Origin: Microbacterium sp. Leaf320
Lineage (GTDB): Bacteria; Actinomycetota; Actinomycetes; Actinomycetales; Microbacteriaceae
Assembly: GCF_001423485.1 (NCBI RefSeq)
Contig: NZ_LMOD01000001.1
Coordinates: forward strand, 750,617 to 814,616
Direction: 5' to 3'
Length of the DNA: 64,000 nucleotides
The translations under genes were made by a program, and so were the position numbers. The notes below the pieces were generated by a model. That model saw nothing but the letters and a program-made list of their open reading frames with translations, was not told where the DNA came from and searched no databases. Position 1 is the first letter of the stretch; each line of letters opens with the position of its first letter. Below, one piece after another: positions 26,482 through 34,797 of this stretch.

Positions 26482-26763
26482 TCAGCGCAGCTGACGCTGC
26501 AGGTCGTACGTGAGCAGTGCGAGCGTCTCGCCGGCCGCGCGGTCTCGGCGTTCGAGAGGCGAGCCGTCCGAATAGGCAGGAGACGCGGTGCGACGTCCCC
26601 GGCGGGGACGCTGAGCCCTCTGAAGCAGCCACAGGCCGATCCGGAGGGAGAGACGGTCCGCGAGCGCGAGGCGCCGCAGTTCGTCGGGTGCGGGGATGTG
26701 GAGGACCTGCTGGCCCTCGGTATCCGGGGGGTGGGTGATGTTGCGGTACAGCGTGGTATTCAC
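26482..26763 (-). CDS. Hypothetical 93-aa protein of the GNAT operon
   Basis: 93 aa from GTG at 26763 with GAAGGA 5 nt upstream. Starts MNTTLYRNITHPPDTEG; middle segment 'LRRLALADRLSLRIGLWLLQRAQR' is amphipathic and could lie on the membrane; then a basic stretch RPRRGRR. No known domain. An ATG further upstream (to 26820) would add residues without an RBS. Followed closely by the two GNAT genes, so cotranscribed. Confidence 0.7.
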   Translation of the reverse strand: MNTTLYRNITHPPDTEGQQVLHIPAPDELRRLALADRLSLRIGLWLLQRAQRPRRGRRTASPAYSDGSPLERRDRAAGETLALLTYDLQRQLR

Positions 26764-27007
26764 GATGATCCTTCGAGAAGAGTGGTGTGGATGGGTGAAG
26801 CGAGCACCTGCGCAGACCACCGAGCGGTGTCCGGACGGGTGCGGAGAGTCGAGAGCCCGGGTCGCGAGAAGGCGATCGCCGGGGTCGGCGGGAATCCGTG
26901 ATCCGAGGGCGGATCAGAGGGTGGGCGCCGTGACACGCGCCTGAGGGAGGCCCCTCATGGGGCGGCGACCTGCGGCTGGCGCAGGGCAGAGTCCTCGGGC
27001 TGCGGTT
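26764..27007. other. 244-bp spacer without a convincing gene
   Basis: Between the 34-aa ORF and the 93-aa gene. Holds short inverted repeats, including TGATCCG-AGGG-CGGATCA (about 26898-26915) and TGAGGG-AGGC-CCCTCA (about 26942-26957), either of which could act as an attenuator or mRNA processing site. No coding signal seen. Confidence 0.4.
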
Positions 27008-27112
27008 CTACGAGAGCGCAGTGGTGCGGACGCCGGCGGTTACCGAGTGCGCAAGACGCGGCGCGAATGGCGCGGCGAGGCCAGTGGCCTGTGCGTTGAG
27101 TGTGATCATCAT
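27008..27112 (-). CDS. 34-aa small ORF with near-perfect Shine-Dalgarno
   Basis: Starts ATG-ATG at 27112 and encodes MMITLNAQATGLAAPFAPRL followed by AHSVTAGVRTTALS. AAAGGAGGT sits 6 nt upstream, the best RBS in the window, and TTGACG-N18-TACCGT (27176-27147, leftward) is a good promoter. It may be a small protein or a leader/regulatory peptide for the downstream 93-aa/GNAT genes. No known family, and too short for a confident call. Confidence 0.45.
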   Translation of the reverse strand: MMITLNAQATGLAAPFAPRLAHSVTAGVRTTALS

Positions 27113-27114
27113 CG

Positions 27115-27148
27115 GTAACCTCCTTTCGTGTGGCGATCCGGAGGTTAC
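27115..27148. promoter_or_regulatory. Inverted repeat covering the small-ORF Shine-Dalgarno
   Basis: GTAACCTCC (27115-27123) and GGAGGTTAC (27140-27148), 9-bp perfect arms, 16-nt loop. On the leftward transcript the second arm is the Shine-Dalgarno. If transcription starts upstream of 27148, the RNA hairpin hides the RBS; if it starts near 27140, as the -10 suggests, the repeat is a DNA operator overlapping the promoter. Confidence 0.45.
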
Positions 27149-27176
27149 GGTAGCGAAGCCCGGGCGTGTCCGTCAA
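27147..27176 (-). promoter_or_regulatory. Promoter of the small ORF/GNAT cluster
   Basis: Leftward TTGACG (27176-27171), 18-bp spacer, TACCGT (27152-27147); predicted start near 27140. Confidence 0.5.
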
Positions 27177-27263
27177 GCACCTTCGGCGTGGATCGGCGTG
27201 TCGCGCCCTGTCCCGGTTCGATCGGGACCCGCGCGGGATGCCGGTTCTGAGCCGTCATTCCGG

Positions 27264-27269
27264 TAGCGT
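27264..27269 (+). promoter_or_regulatory. -10 upstream of smc
   Basis: TAGCGT; predicted start near 27276, giving smc a leader of about 30 nt. A GTGATT start falls exactly at 27276. Confidence 0.4.
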
Positions 27270-27275
27270 ATGGGC

Positions 27276-27314
27276 GTGATTCACCCCCGAAGCGCGGCAC
27301 GCGCATGCACCTGA
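27276..27314 (+). CDS. Possible leaderless mini-ORF overlapping the smc start
   Basis: GTG, 12 codons (M-I-H-P-R-S-A-A-R-A-C-T), TGA at 27312-27314. It begins 6 nt after TAGCGT and overlaps the first codons of smc in another frame. smc has no Shine-Dalgarno, so translation could pass from this ORF to smc by reinitiation. Low confidence; composition alone cannot support it. Confidence 0.25.
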   Translation: MIHPRSAARACT

Positions 27315-30300
27315 AGAGCCTGACCCTCAAGGGGTTCAAGTCCTTCGCGCAGCCCACGAGTTTCGTGTTCGAACCGGGTGTCACCTGCATCGTCGGACCC
27401 AACGGGTCGGGCAAGTCCAACGTCGTCGACGCCCTGGCATGGGTCATGGGCGAACAGGGCGCCAAGACCCTCCGCGGCGGCAAGATGGAAGACGTCATCT
27501 TCGCCGGTACCTCGACCAGAGGACCGCTCGGCCGCGCAGAGGTGCAGCTCACGATCGACAACAGTGACGGGGCGCTGCCCATCGAGTTCGCCGAGGTGAC
27601 GATCAGCAGGACGCTGTTCCGCAACGGGGCGAGCGAGTACGCGATCAACGGAGAGAACTGTCGACTGCTCGATCTGCAGGAGCTGCTCAGCGACTCAGGA
27701 CTCGGTCGCGAGATGCACGTCATCGTCGGTCAGGGACGTCTCGACACCGTGCTCCAGGCATCGCCGGAGGACCGTCGGGGCTTCATCGAGGAGGCGGCCG
27801 GAATCCTCAAGCACCGGCGCCGCAAGGAGAAGACCCTCCGCAAGCTCGATGCGATGGAGACGAATCTCACACGTCTGAGCGACCTCGCCGGAGAGATCCG
27901 GCGTCAGCTGAAGCCGCTCGGCAGACAGGCCGAGATCGCGCGCGAAGCGCAGACCATCGCGGCGGTGGTTCGCGACGCCAAGGCGCGAATCTTCGCCGAC
28001 GACGTCGTGGCGCTTCGCACTGCTCTCGCCGATCACACGCGCACCGAGCATGAACGGCACACGGAGCGTCTGGTGCTGTCGGACCAGGCGGAGGCGGTGC
28101 GCGGGAGCATCGCGCGCCTCGAGCAGGACCAGAACTCGGTCGCCGTCGACCAGGCGAGGGGAGTGGCCTTCGGCTTGGAGCAGGTGCAGGAGCGGATGCG
28201 CGGGCTCTACACCCTCGCGAACCAGCGGCTCGCGCTCCTCGGATCCGAAGAGGACGACGCGGCGGTGACCGCCGTCACGGTGACGCAGAGCACGATCGAC
28301 GAGGCGAAGGACGAGATCACCGAGATCTCGGCCGGCCTCGGCGACGCCCAGGACGCGGCGTCGGTCGCGAGCCGCGAGGTCGTGAACGCCCGAGCCGAAC
28401 TCGACACCCTCGATGTGGACATCGCCGAGCAGAGCGCCCTGGTGTCCGAGTACGACATGCGGCTCAGCGCGCTCCGCGGGACGGCCGATGCTGCAGCGTC
28501 CGCCCTCGCCGCGGTGCGTGGCGCTGTGCTGCGCCAGGAGAACGCTCTCGAGGCCGCGAACGCGCGTCGCCGCGAGGCCGCTGAGGCACTCGAGTCGATC
28601 GATGAGGCCGAGGCCCCCGAGGGTACGGCGGCGGAGCACTCGGCCGCATACGAGACCGCGCAGCGGGCGGCGACAGCCGCGGAGACCGAGCGCGAAACGC
28701 TTCGCGAGCGACTGCATGCGGCCGAGCGCGAGGTCGACTCGCTCACGGCGAAGTCGGCGGCACTCGGAAGCGCGCTCGCGATCTCGGGCGGCGCGGCCGA
28801 GATCGTGAAGACCGGCGGTGCAGGCATCCGGGGACTCGTCGGTGACTCCGTCCAGGTCAGAACGGGGTTCGAAGCAGCGATCGCGGCAGTGCTCGGCTCT
28901 CTCGCTGAAGGAGTGCTCGTCGACAGGGCGTCCGATGCGTTCGCTCTCGCGAACGAGGCTGCGGAGCAGCGCAGGGGCGTCGTCGACTTCGTGGTCGCCG
29001 GTGCCCTGCGACCCGATGTCGATCTGCCCTCGCTCGAAGGAGTGACACCCGCGATCGACACGGTGAGCGCTCCCGACGGAGTGCTCGGGATCCTGTCGCA
29101 CGTCCTGATCGCCGAGGGGCTGGACGCTGCGCGCACAGCCCGCGAGGCTCTCGACGCGATCGGCGATACCACGACGACGATCGTCACGACCGGGGGCGAT
29201 GTGGTCACGGCCCAGACGCTGCGCACCGGCTCCGGAGGAGAGCGATCGCGTCTCGAGCTCGCGGCCGAGCGCGATGCCGCGAACGATCGTCTCGCAGAGG
29301 TGCAGGTCATCGTCGATTCGCTGCGTGAAGCGCGTGAGGATGCGAACGAGGCCGTCGAGAGCACCCGCCGCAACGCCAAGGATGCACTTCGATCGCTTCG
29401 CGAACACGACGCTGCCCTTGCGAGCCACGCCGAGCAGGTCAACCGCATCACGGTGATGCACGAGTCCGCCGTCGCCGAATGCGAGCGTCTGGAAGCCGGC
29501 CTCGTTCAGGCGCAGTCCGCGGTCGAGGACGCTGAGACGAAGGCCGAGGCAGCGAAGGTCGGGCTCGAGGCTGCGGTGTCGGCGCCGCGACCGGTGCTGG
29601 ACGCATCGGCGCGTGACGGGCTGCTCGACGCCCTCGAAGTCGCACGCGAGGGTGAGGTCCGAGCACGACTCGAGATCGAGACGCTGCGCGAGCGGGTGCG
29701 CGCTGCGCAGGCGCGTGTCGCGAGCCTCGAACGTCAACGGGAACAGGAGCGCGATGCGGCCGCCGAGGCCGCCCGCCGCGCGGTGATCCGGCGTGCACAA
29801 CGAGAAGCGGCATCCGGTGTCGCCGATGAGCTTCCGCGCATCCTGGACTCGATCGACCGATCGGTCACCGAGGCGCGGGTCGCCCTGGCCGAGGCAGAGT
29901 CCGCGCGATCCGCACAGAACCAGGAACTCACCGCTCTGCGCGCGCAGGAGACCTCTCTTCGAGAAAGGCTCGCCGGGCTCACCGAGAGCGTGCACGGACT
30001 CGAACTGCAGATCCACGAGAAGAAGCTCCACCTCAACAGCCTGCTCGAGCGGGTCGCGTCTGAGCTCGCGCTCGACGAAGATATTCTCGTTGCGGAATAT
30101 GGTCCCGACCAGCTGGTTCCCCGCGATCCTGGCGTAGAGCACACCGAAGATGAGCTCGCAGACGACACCGCGATCCCGTTCGATCGACGCATTCAGCAAC
30201 GCCGACTCGCCGATGCCGAGCGCAAGCTCGCACAGCTCGGACGCGTGAACCCGCTGGCGTTGGAGGAGTTCGCGGCGCTCGAACAGCGTCACGCGTTCCT

Positions 30301-30850
30301 CACCGAGCAGCTCGCCGACCTGACGCAGACCCGGCAGGATCTGCTGACGATCATCGCAGACCTCGACGAGCGCATGCAGACGATCTTCGCGAGCGCGTTC
30401 GAGGACACCAGGGTCGCCTTCGGAGAGGTCTTCCCGTTGCTGTTCCCCGGTGGATCGGGAAGCATCTCGCTCACCGATCCCGACAACATGCTCACGACGG
30501 GCATCGAGGTCTCGGTCCGTCCCGTCGGCAAGAAGATCGAGCGTCTGTCGCTGCTCTCTGGTGGCGAGCGCTCGCTCGCGGCCGTCGCCCTGCTGGTCGC
30601 CATCTTCAAGGCCCGTCCGAGCCCGTTCTACATCCTCGACGAGGTGGAGGCTGCGCTCGACGACGCGAATCTCGGCCGACTGCTCACTGTCTTCGAGCAG
30701 CTCCGCGAGAGTTCGCAACTGCTCGTGATCACGCATCAGAAGCGCACGATGGAGATCGCGGACGCCCTCTACGGTGTCTCGATGCGACAGGACGGCGTAT
30801 CCGCTGTCGTCGGTCAGCGTGTCGGGGACCGCGCCGCGGCCTCCCGCTGA
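27305..30850 (+). CDS. smc: Chromosome segregation/condensin ATPase SMC
   Basis: 1181 aa. N-terminal ABC head with Walker A GPNGSGKSN (about 32-40) and Q-loop GEQGAKTLRGGKMEDVIF; long coiled coils; hinge at about 500-640 (GGAGIRGLVGDSV onward); second coil; C-terminal signature LSGGERSLAA (about 1082-1091) and Walker B YILDEVEAALDD (about 1108-1119). Dimerises and, with ScpA/ScpB (not in this window), loads at parS to fold and separate chromosomes. Upstream of ftsY as in most actinobacteria. Confidence 0.97.
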   Translation: MHLKSLTLKGFKSFAQPTSFVFEPGVTCIVGPNGSGKSNVVDALAWVMGEQGAKTLRGGKMEDVIFAGTSTRGPLGRAEVQLTIDNSDGALPIEFAEVTISRTLFRNGASEYAINGENCRLLDLQELLSDSGLGREMHVIVGQGRLDTVLQASPEDRRGFIEEAAGILKHRRRKEKTLRKLDAMETNLTRLSDLAGEIRRQLKPLGRQAEIAREAQTIAAVVRDAKARIFADDVVALRTALADHTRTEHERHTERLVLSDQAEAVRGSIARLEQDQNSVAVDQARGVAFGLEQVQERMRGLYTLANQRLALLGSEEDDAAVTAVTVTQSTIDEAKDEITEISAGLGDAQDAASVASREVVNARAELDTLDVDIAEQSALVSEYDMRLSALRGTADAAASALAAVRGAVLRQENALEAANARRREAAEALESIDEAEAPEGTAAEHSAAYETAQRAATAAETERETLRERLHAAEREVDSLTAKSAALGSALAISGGAAEIVKTGGAGIRGLVGDSVQVRTGFEAAIAAVLGSLAEGVLVDRASDAFALANEAAEQRRGVVDFVVAGALRPDVDLPSLEGVTPAIDTVSAPDGVLGILSHVLIAEGLDAARTAREALDAIGDTTTTIVTTGGDVVTAQTLRTGSGGERSRLELAAERDAANDRLAEVQVIVDSLREAREDANEAVESTRRNAKDALRSLREHDAALASHAEQVNRITVMHESAVAECERLEAGLVQAQSAVEDAETKAEAAKVGLEAAVSAPRPVLDASARDGLLDALEVAREGEVRARLEIETLRERVRAAQARVASLERQREQERDAAAEAARRAVIRRAQREAASGVADELPRILDSIDRSVTEARVALAEAESARSAQNQELTALRAQETSLRERLAGLTESVHGLELQIHEKKLHLNSLLERVASELALDEDILVAEYGPDQLVPRDPGVEHTEDELADDTAIPFDRRIQQRRLADAERKLAQLGRVNPLALEEFAALEQRHAFLTEQLADLTQTRQDLLTIIADLDERMQTIFASAFEDTRVAFGEVFPLLFPGGSGSISLTDPDNMLTTGIEVSVRPVGKKIERLSLLSGGERSLAAVALLVAIFKARPSPFYILDEVEAALDDANLGRLLTVFEQLRESSQLLVITHQKRTMEIADALYGVSMRQDGVSAVVGQRVGDRAAASR

Positions 30851-30934
30851 ACCGAGAAGCGGGCAATCTCCGCAGAGCTCCGAAGTTGTGCTCAGAGCGT
30901 AGGCGTGGGCCGCAAGCGGTCGAGGCGCTACCCG

Positions 30935-30940
30935 TAGGCT
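30935..30940 (+). promoter_or_regulatory. -10 of a leaderless promoter (ftsY)
   Basis: TAGGCT ends 6 nt before the ftsY ATG; the GGAGTC between could also pair with 16S rRNA. Confidence 0.45.
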
Positions 30941-30946
30941 GGAGTC

Positions 30947-31819
30947 ATGGCGGAGAAGTCCTGGTCCCTCACCCGTGCGCTGCGCGGGATGTTCGTCAAG
31001 CCCACGATCGACGAGACGACGTGGGAGGACCTCGAGACGGCGCTCATCACCGCCGACTTCGGCCCCGACATCAGCGAGCGCGTCGTCGACGAGCTCCGCG
31101 AGAAGGTGGAGCGTTTCCGCACGACCGACCCGCAGGACCTGCAGCGAATGCTTCGCGAGACCCTCGAGGAGCACTTCGCCAAGTTCGACACGACCCTGAA
31201 GCTCACCGAACGCCCCGCCGTCGTGCTGGTCGTCGGCGTGAACGGGGTCGGCAAGACCACCACCATCGGCAAGTTCACCAAGTTCCTGCGCGGCTTCCAG
31301 CGCAGCGTCGTCGTCGGAGCCGCTGACACGTTCCGTGCGGCCGCCGTCGACCAGCTCGCCACGTGGGCGCAGCGCGGGGGAGCGGCCATCGTCCGCCCCC
31401 AGCAGGAAGGCCAGGATCCGGCCTCCGTCGCGTATCAGACCATCGAATACGCGCAGCGTGAAGGCATCGAGATCGCGATCATCGACACGGCCGGCCGGCT
31501 GCACACCAAGGGCGGCCTGATGGACGAGCTCACCAAGATCCGCCGCGTCATCGAGAAGCAGGCGCCGATCAGCGAGGTGCTGCTCGTCCTCGACGCCACA
31601 ACGGGCCAGAACGGCGTGATGCAGGCGGAGGCGTTCCTCGAGCACGCGGGGGTCACCGGCCTCGTCCTGACCAAGCTCGACGGCTCCGCGAAGGGCGGCT
31701 TCGTGCTGGCAGTGCAGGAGCGCACCGGCATCCCCGTCAAGCTCCTCGGGCAGGGCGAAGGAATCGACGACCTCACCGGATTCACCCCCCATGTCTTCGT
31801 CCAGTCGCTCGTCGGCTGA
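30947..31819 (+). CDS. ftsY: Signal recognition particle receptor FtsY
   Basis: 290 aa: a short form without the long acidic A domain of E. coli FtsY. NG domains only: N-domain four-helix bundle (about 1-85), then GTPase motifs GVNGVGKTTTIGK (about 96-108), DTFRAAAVDQL, DTAGRLHTK and TKLDGSAKGG, ending GQGEGIDDLTGF. Docks the SRP (Ffh) ribosome complex at the membrane. Ffh is encoded 3 kb away on the same strand. Confidence 0.96.
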   Translation: MAEKSWSLTRALRGMFVKPTIDETTWEDLETALITADFGPDISERVVDELREKVERFRTTDPQDLQRMLRETLEEHFAKFDTTLKLTERPAVVLVVGVNGVGKTTTIGKFTKFLRGFQRSVVVGAADTFRAAAVDQLATWAQRGGAAIVRPQQEGQDPASVAYQTIEYAQREGIEIAIIDTAGRLHTKGGLMDELTKIRRVIEKQAPISEVLLVLDATTGQNGVMQAEAFLEHAGVTGLVLTKLDGSAKGGFVLAVQERTGIPVKLLGQGEGIDDLTGFTPHVFVQSLVG

Positions 31820-31863
31820 GTACAGGACTACCGCCGCGAGCACGAGGCTGGTTTCATAGCGTT

Positions 31864-32364
31864 ATGGCGATCGAACACGACTACTTCGGACTCCTGTCCT
31901 CGGGACCGGACGGCTCGATCTTCTGGTCTGAGACGGTGGAGCTCGGCGACCAGAGCGTCACCGTCGATCTCACGGCTCCTGACCAGGACGACGTCTCCGC
32001 TGACGCTCTCGACATCGCGGCGTCCCTCATCGCCGGGCTTGAGAACGTCGATGCGACGTCACGGCGTGGCATGCTCTCGGAGGTCGACGATCGCACGAGC
32101 GAGGTGACCGAGTACATCCTGCAGCAGCAGGAGGCCTACGGAGACGAGCTCGAAGACGTCCTGGTCGATGTGAGCGGCGACGCCGCCGTCGACATCATCC
32201 GCTCGCTGCGGCTCATGAGTATGACCATCCTGGCTGATGAGCACGGAGGATCAGAGCCTTTCGCCGTCCTCGAGTACGCGCTCGACGCCGGCACCACCGA
32301 TGATGTGCTGCTCGTGAACCTCGGTTCCGACGGCAGCGTGCAATCGGTCATGAGCGCCGACTGA
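31864..32364 (+). CDS. DUF2004 family protein
   Basis: 166 aa, acidic, no membrane segment. Pattern matches DUF2004 proteins of actinobacteria ('YFGLLSSGPDGSIFWSETVELGDQSVTVDL' and an alpha-helical acidic half ending 'VLEYALDAGTTDDVLLVNLGSDG'). Function unknown. Stands alone between ftsY and convergent lipA. Confidence 0.7.
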   Translation: MAIEHDYFGLLSSGPDGSIFWSETVELGDQSVTVDLTAPDQDDVSADALDIAASLIAGLENVDATSRRGMLSEVDDRTSEVTEYILQQQEAYGDELEDVLVDVSGDAAVDIIRSLRLMSMTILADEHGGSEPFAVLEYALDAGTTDDVLLVNLGSDGSVQSVMSAD

Positions 32365-32386
32365 CGCCCATGACCGATGGGGCGGT

Positions 32387-33376
32387 TCAGACCGCCTGAG
32401 CGAAGCCGAGGTCGGCGCTGTCCGCGATGTGGGCCAGGTGCGCGGGGATCTCGCGCCCCTTCGACACCATCGACTGCGCCCAGAGCCGTCCTGCGCGGTA
32501 GGACGAGCGCACAAGGGGCCCCGCGAGGACGCCGAGGAAGCCGATCCGTTCGGCCTCTTCCTTGAACTCCACGAACTCCGTCGGCTTGACCCAGCGGGCG
32601 ACCGGGAGATGGCGAGGGGACGGCCTCAGGTACTGCGTGATCGTGATGATGTCGCAGCCTGCGTCGTGCAGGTCGTTGAGAGCCTGGACGACCTCTTCGG
32701 GCTCTTCGCCCATTCCGAGGATCAGGTTCGACTTGGTGATGAGTCCGGCGTTCCGTCCCTGCGTGATCACGTCGAGCGAGCGCTCGTAGCGGAAGGCCGG
32801 ACGGATGCGCTTGAAGATGCGGGGCACGGTCTCGACGTTGTGGGCGAACACCTCGGGGCGGGCATCGAAGATCTGCCCGAGGAAAGCAGGGTCGGCGTTG
32901 TGCTCGTTGGCGAGCAGTTCGACGCCGGTGTTCGGGTTGAGCTCGTGGATCTTGCGGACCGTCTCGGCGTTGAGCCACGCGCCCGTGTCCGGCAGGTCGT
33001 CCCGCGCGACGCTCGTGACCGTGGCGTAGCGCAGGTTCATGCGCACGACGCTCTCGGCGACACGTCGCGGTTCGTCGGTGTCGTAGGCGTCGGGCTTGCC
33101 GGTGTCGATCTGGCAGAAGTCGCAACGCCGAGTGCATTGCGAGCCGCCGATGAGGAATGTCGCCTCCCGGTCCTCCCAGCACTCGAAGATGTTGGGACAG
33201 CCGGCCTCCTGGCAGACCGTGTGGAGATCCTCGCTCTTCACGAGAGAGTGCAGAGCCGTGTACTCGGGCCCCATCTTCGCCTTCGTCTTGATCCATTCGG
33301 GCTTGCGCTCGATGGGAGTCTCGGCATTGCGGATCTCGAGGCGGAGGAGCTTGCGCCCCTCGGGTGCGGCGGTCAT
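32387..33376 (-). CDS. lipA: Lipoyl synthase
   Basis: 329 aa from ATG at 33376. Radical-SAM cluster CTRRCDFC (CX3CX2C) and the auxiliary cluster [13 protein letters not shown] (CX4CX5C) that donates sulfur. Inserts two sulfurs into octanoyl groups on lipoyl domains. Overlaps the lipB stop by 4 bp. Confidence 0.97.
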   Translation of the reverse strand: MTAAPEGRKLLRLEIRNAETPIERKPEWIKTKAKMGPEYTALHSLVKSEDLHTVCQEAGCPNIFECWEDREATFLIGGSQCTRRCDFCQIDTGKPDAYDTDEPRRVAESVVRMNLRYATVTSVARDDLPDTGAWLNAETVRKIHELNPNTGVELLANEHNADPAFLGQIFDARPEVFAHNVETVPRIFKRIRPAFRYERSLDVITQGRNAGLITKSNLILGMGEEPEEVVQALNDLHDAGCDIITITQYLRPSPRHLPVARWVKPTEFVEFKEEAERIGFLGVLAGPLVRSSYRAGRLWAQSMVSKGREIPAHLAHIADSADLGFAQAV

Positions 33377-34026
33377 GCGGGTACTCCTGCGTGGTCGGCG
33401 GACGAGTATTCGGTGAGGAAGGCGGCGGCGACTGCGTCGACGATGTCCGCGGGGGAGACGTCGGCGCCGACGACCTCGCTGACGGTCGTCACTCCGGCGT
33501 CGGTGATGCCGCACGGGATGATGCCGCGGAATCCCGACAGGCTGTTGTCGCAGTTGATCGCGAACCCGTGCATCGTGACTCCCTGCTGCACGCGAACGCC
33601 GATGGCCGCGACCTTGTCTTCGGAGAGCGGTCGGCGCACCCACACGCCGCTGCGCCCATCGACCTGGTATCCGTCGACGCCGAGCGGTCGAAGCACCTCG
33701 ATGAGGATGCGCTCGAGTCGGCGGACGTGCGCGACGACGTCCATCGGCTCCGGCAGCCGGACTATCGGATACCCGACCAGCTGGCCCGGGCCGTGCCAGG
33801 TGATCTTGCCGCCGCGGTCGACGTCGATCACCGGTGTGCCGTCCTGCGGTCTCTCCTGGGGCTCCGTGCGCTTGCCTGCGGTGTACACGGCTTCGTGTTC
33901 GAGGAGGATGAGGGTGTCCGGCCGCGTGCCGTCGACCACATCGGCGTGGGTGCGGCGCTGCAGATCCCACCCGTCCGTATAGGGGACGTAGGCCGGAGCG
34001 AGTCCGGGGGTCAGGATGTCGAGCAT
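33373..34026 (-). CDS. lipB: Lipoyl(octanoyl) transferase
   Basis: 217 aa from ATG at 34026. Motifs '[18 protein letters not shown]' and '[22 protein letters not shown]' supply the catalytic Lys; 'GIIPCGI' has the catalytic Cys. Moves octanoyl from ACP to apo-proteins before LipA acts. Divergent from a TetR gene across a 96-bp AT-rich gap with a leftward TATTCT -10 at 34070-34065. Confidence 0.96.
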   Translation of the reverse strand: MLDILTPGLAPAYVPYTDGWDLQRRTHADVVDGTRPDTLILLEHEAVYTAGKRTEPQERPQDGTPVIDVDRGGKITWHGPGQLVGYPIVRLPEPMDVVAHVRRLERILIEVLRPLGVDGYQVDGRSGVWVRRPLSEDKVAAIGVRVQQGVTMHGFAINCDNSLSGFRGIIPCGITDAGVTTVSEVVGADVSPADIVDAVAAAFLTEYSSADHAGVPA

Positions 34027-34122
34027 GATCAGGTCGCTCTCATTCAATAAATGGATTGCGTCTAAGAATACTCCTCCTCGTGATCCGGGGCGCGCCGCAG
34101 CGACGCGCGGTAGCGTGTGAGC
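34027..34122. promoter_or_regulatory. Divergent lipB/TetR promoter region
   Basis: An AT-rich patch unlike its surroundings (34040-34072, including CATTCAATAAATGG) with leftward TATTCT for lipB. TAGCGT at 34111-34116 is placed 6 nt before the TetR-gene ATG (leaderless). Likely site of TetR binding, but no clean palindrome was seen. Confidence 0.4.
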
Positions 34123-34719
34123 ATGAACAGCACGAGCCGAGCCGGGCGCCCCAAGGCGTCTTCGCGAGAGACCCTCGCCGAGGCTGCCTGCGAGCTGTTC
34201 CTCGAGCGAGGGTATGACGCGACATCCGTCGCCGACATCACTCAGCGCGCGGGTGTGAGCCGCTCGAGCTTCTTCAACTACTTCTCGTCCAAGAGCGACG
34301 TGCTGTGGTCCGGGCTGGACGACCGCATCTCGAGCGCGGTCGAGGACCTCGTCACGGTGCCCGCCGATCGCGATGGGGCTGAGGTCCGGCGAATCCTGAC
34401 CGGCCTCGTCGACGGCTTCGCTCCCGACAGCCTCGCGCTCGCGATGACGAATTCCTCGGCGATGGGACTCGACGACGAGCTCGAACAGGATGCCGCGCTG
34501 CGCCAGGCGCGACTCGCGGCGGCGCTTGCGGATCTCGCACGCCGATCGGGCGTCGCTCCTCTTCCGGCCGACATCGTGGCTGCGACCTGGTCTGCCGCTG
34601 TGATCGCCGCCGTGCGGGCATGGGCGGAGGGCGGAGCGGGGCGCGGATCGGTCGGAGACAGGTTCGCCGACGCCGTGCGCATGATCGACCGGCTGCCCTG
34701 GGGTTCCGCACCCGCCTGA
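34123..34719 (+). CDS. TetR-family regulator
   Basis: 198 aa from ATG at 34123, chosen because the -10 TAGCGT abuts the alternative GTG at 34117. N-terminal HTH '[44 protein letters not shown]' is classical TetR; 'SSFFNYF' matches the MSMEG/AcrR-like subgroup. C-terminal half is a helical ligand domain without a recognisable ligand. Divergent from lipB, which it may control. Confidence 0.9.
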   Translation: MNSTSRAGRPKASSRETLAEAACELFLERGYDATSVADITQRAGVSRSSFFNYFSSKSDVLWSGLDDRISSAVEDLVTVPADRDGAEVRRILTGLVDGFAPDSLALAMTNSSAMGLDDELEQDAALRQARLAAALADLARRSGVAPLPADIVAATWSAAVIAAVRAWAEGGAGRGSVGDRFADAVRMIDRLPWGSAPA

Positions 34720-34781
34720 TCGACAGTGCAGCCGAAACCGCCTGAGTGCGCCGAGAGCGCGGAGAACCTGCGAGATTCGCG

Positions 34782-34787
34782 TAAACT
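34782..34787 (+). promoter_or_regulatory. -10 of ffh
   Basis: TAAACT, 10 nt before the ATG; the leader would be only about 4 nt. Confidence 0.45.
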
Positions 34788-34797
34788 CGGTCTCACC

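Noticed and set aside
26955..27176. 73-codon leftward frame overlapping the 34-aa ORF
   Set aside because: No RBS, starts inside the promoter and covers the SD of the better small ORF.
27695..31843. 1382-codon open frame antisense to smc and ftsY
   Set aside because: The composition mirrors smc codon bias on the reverse strand, it matches no family, and smc and ftsY are certain. Long antisense frames are expected at this GC.
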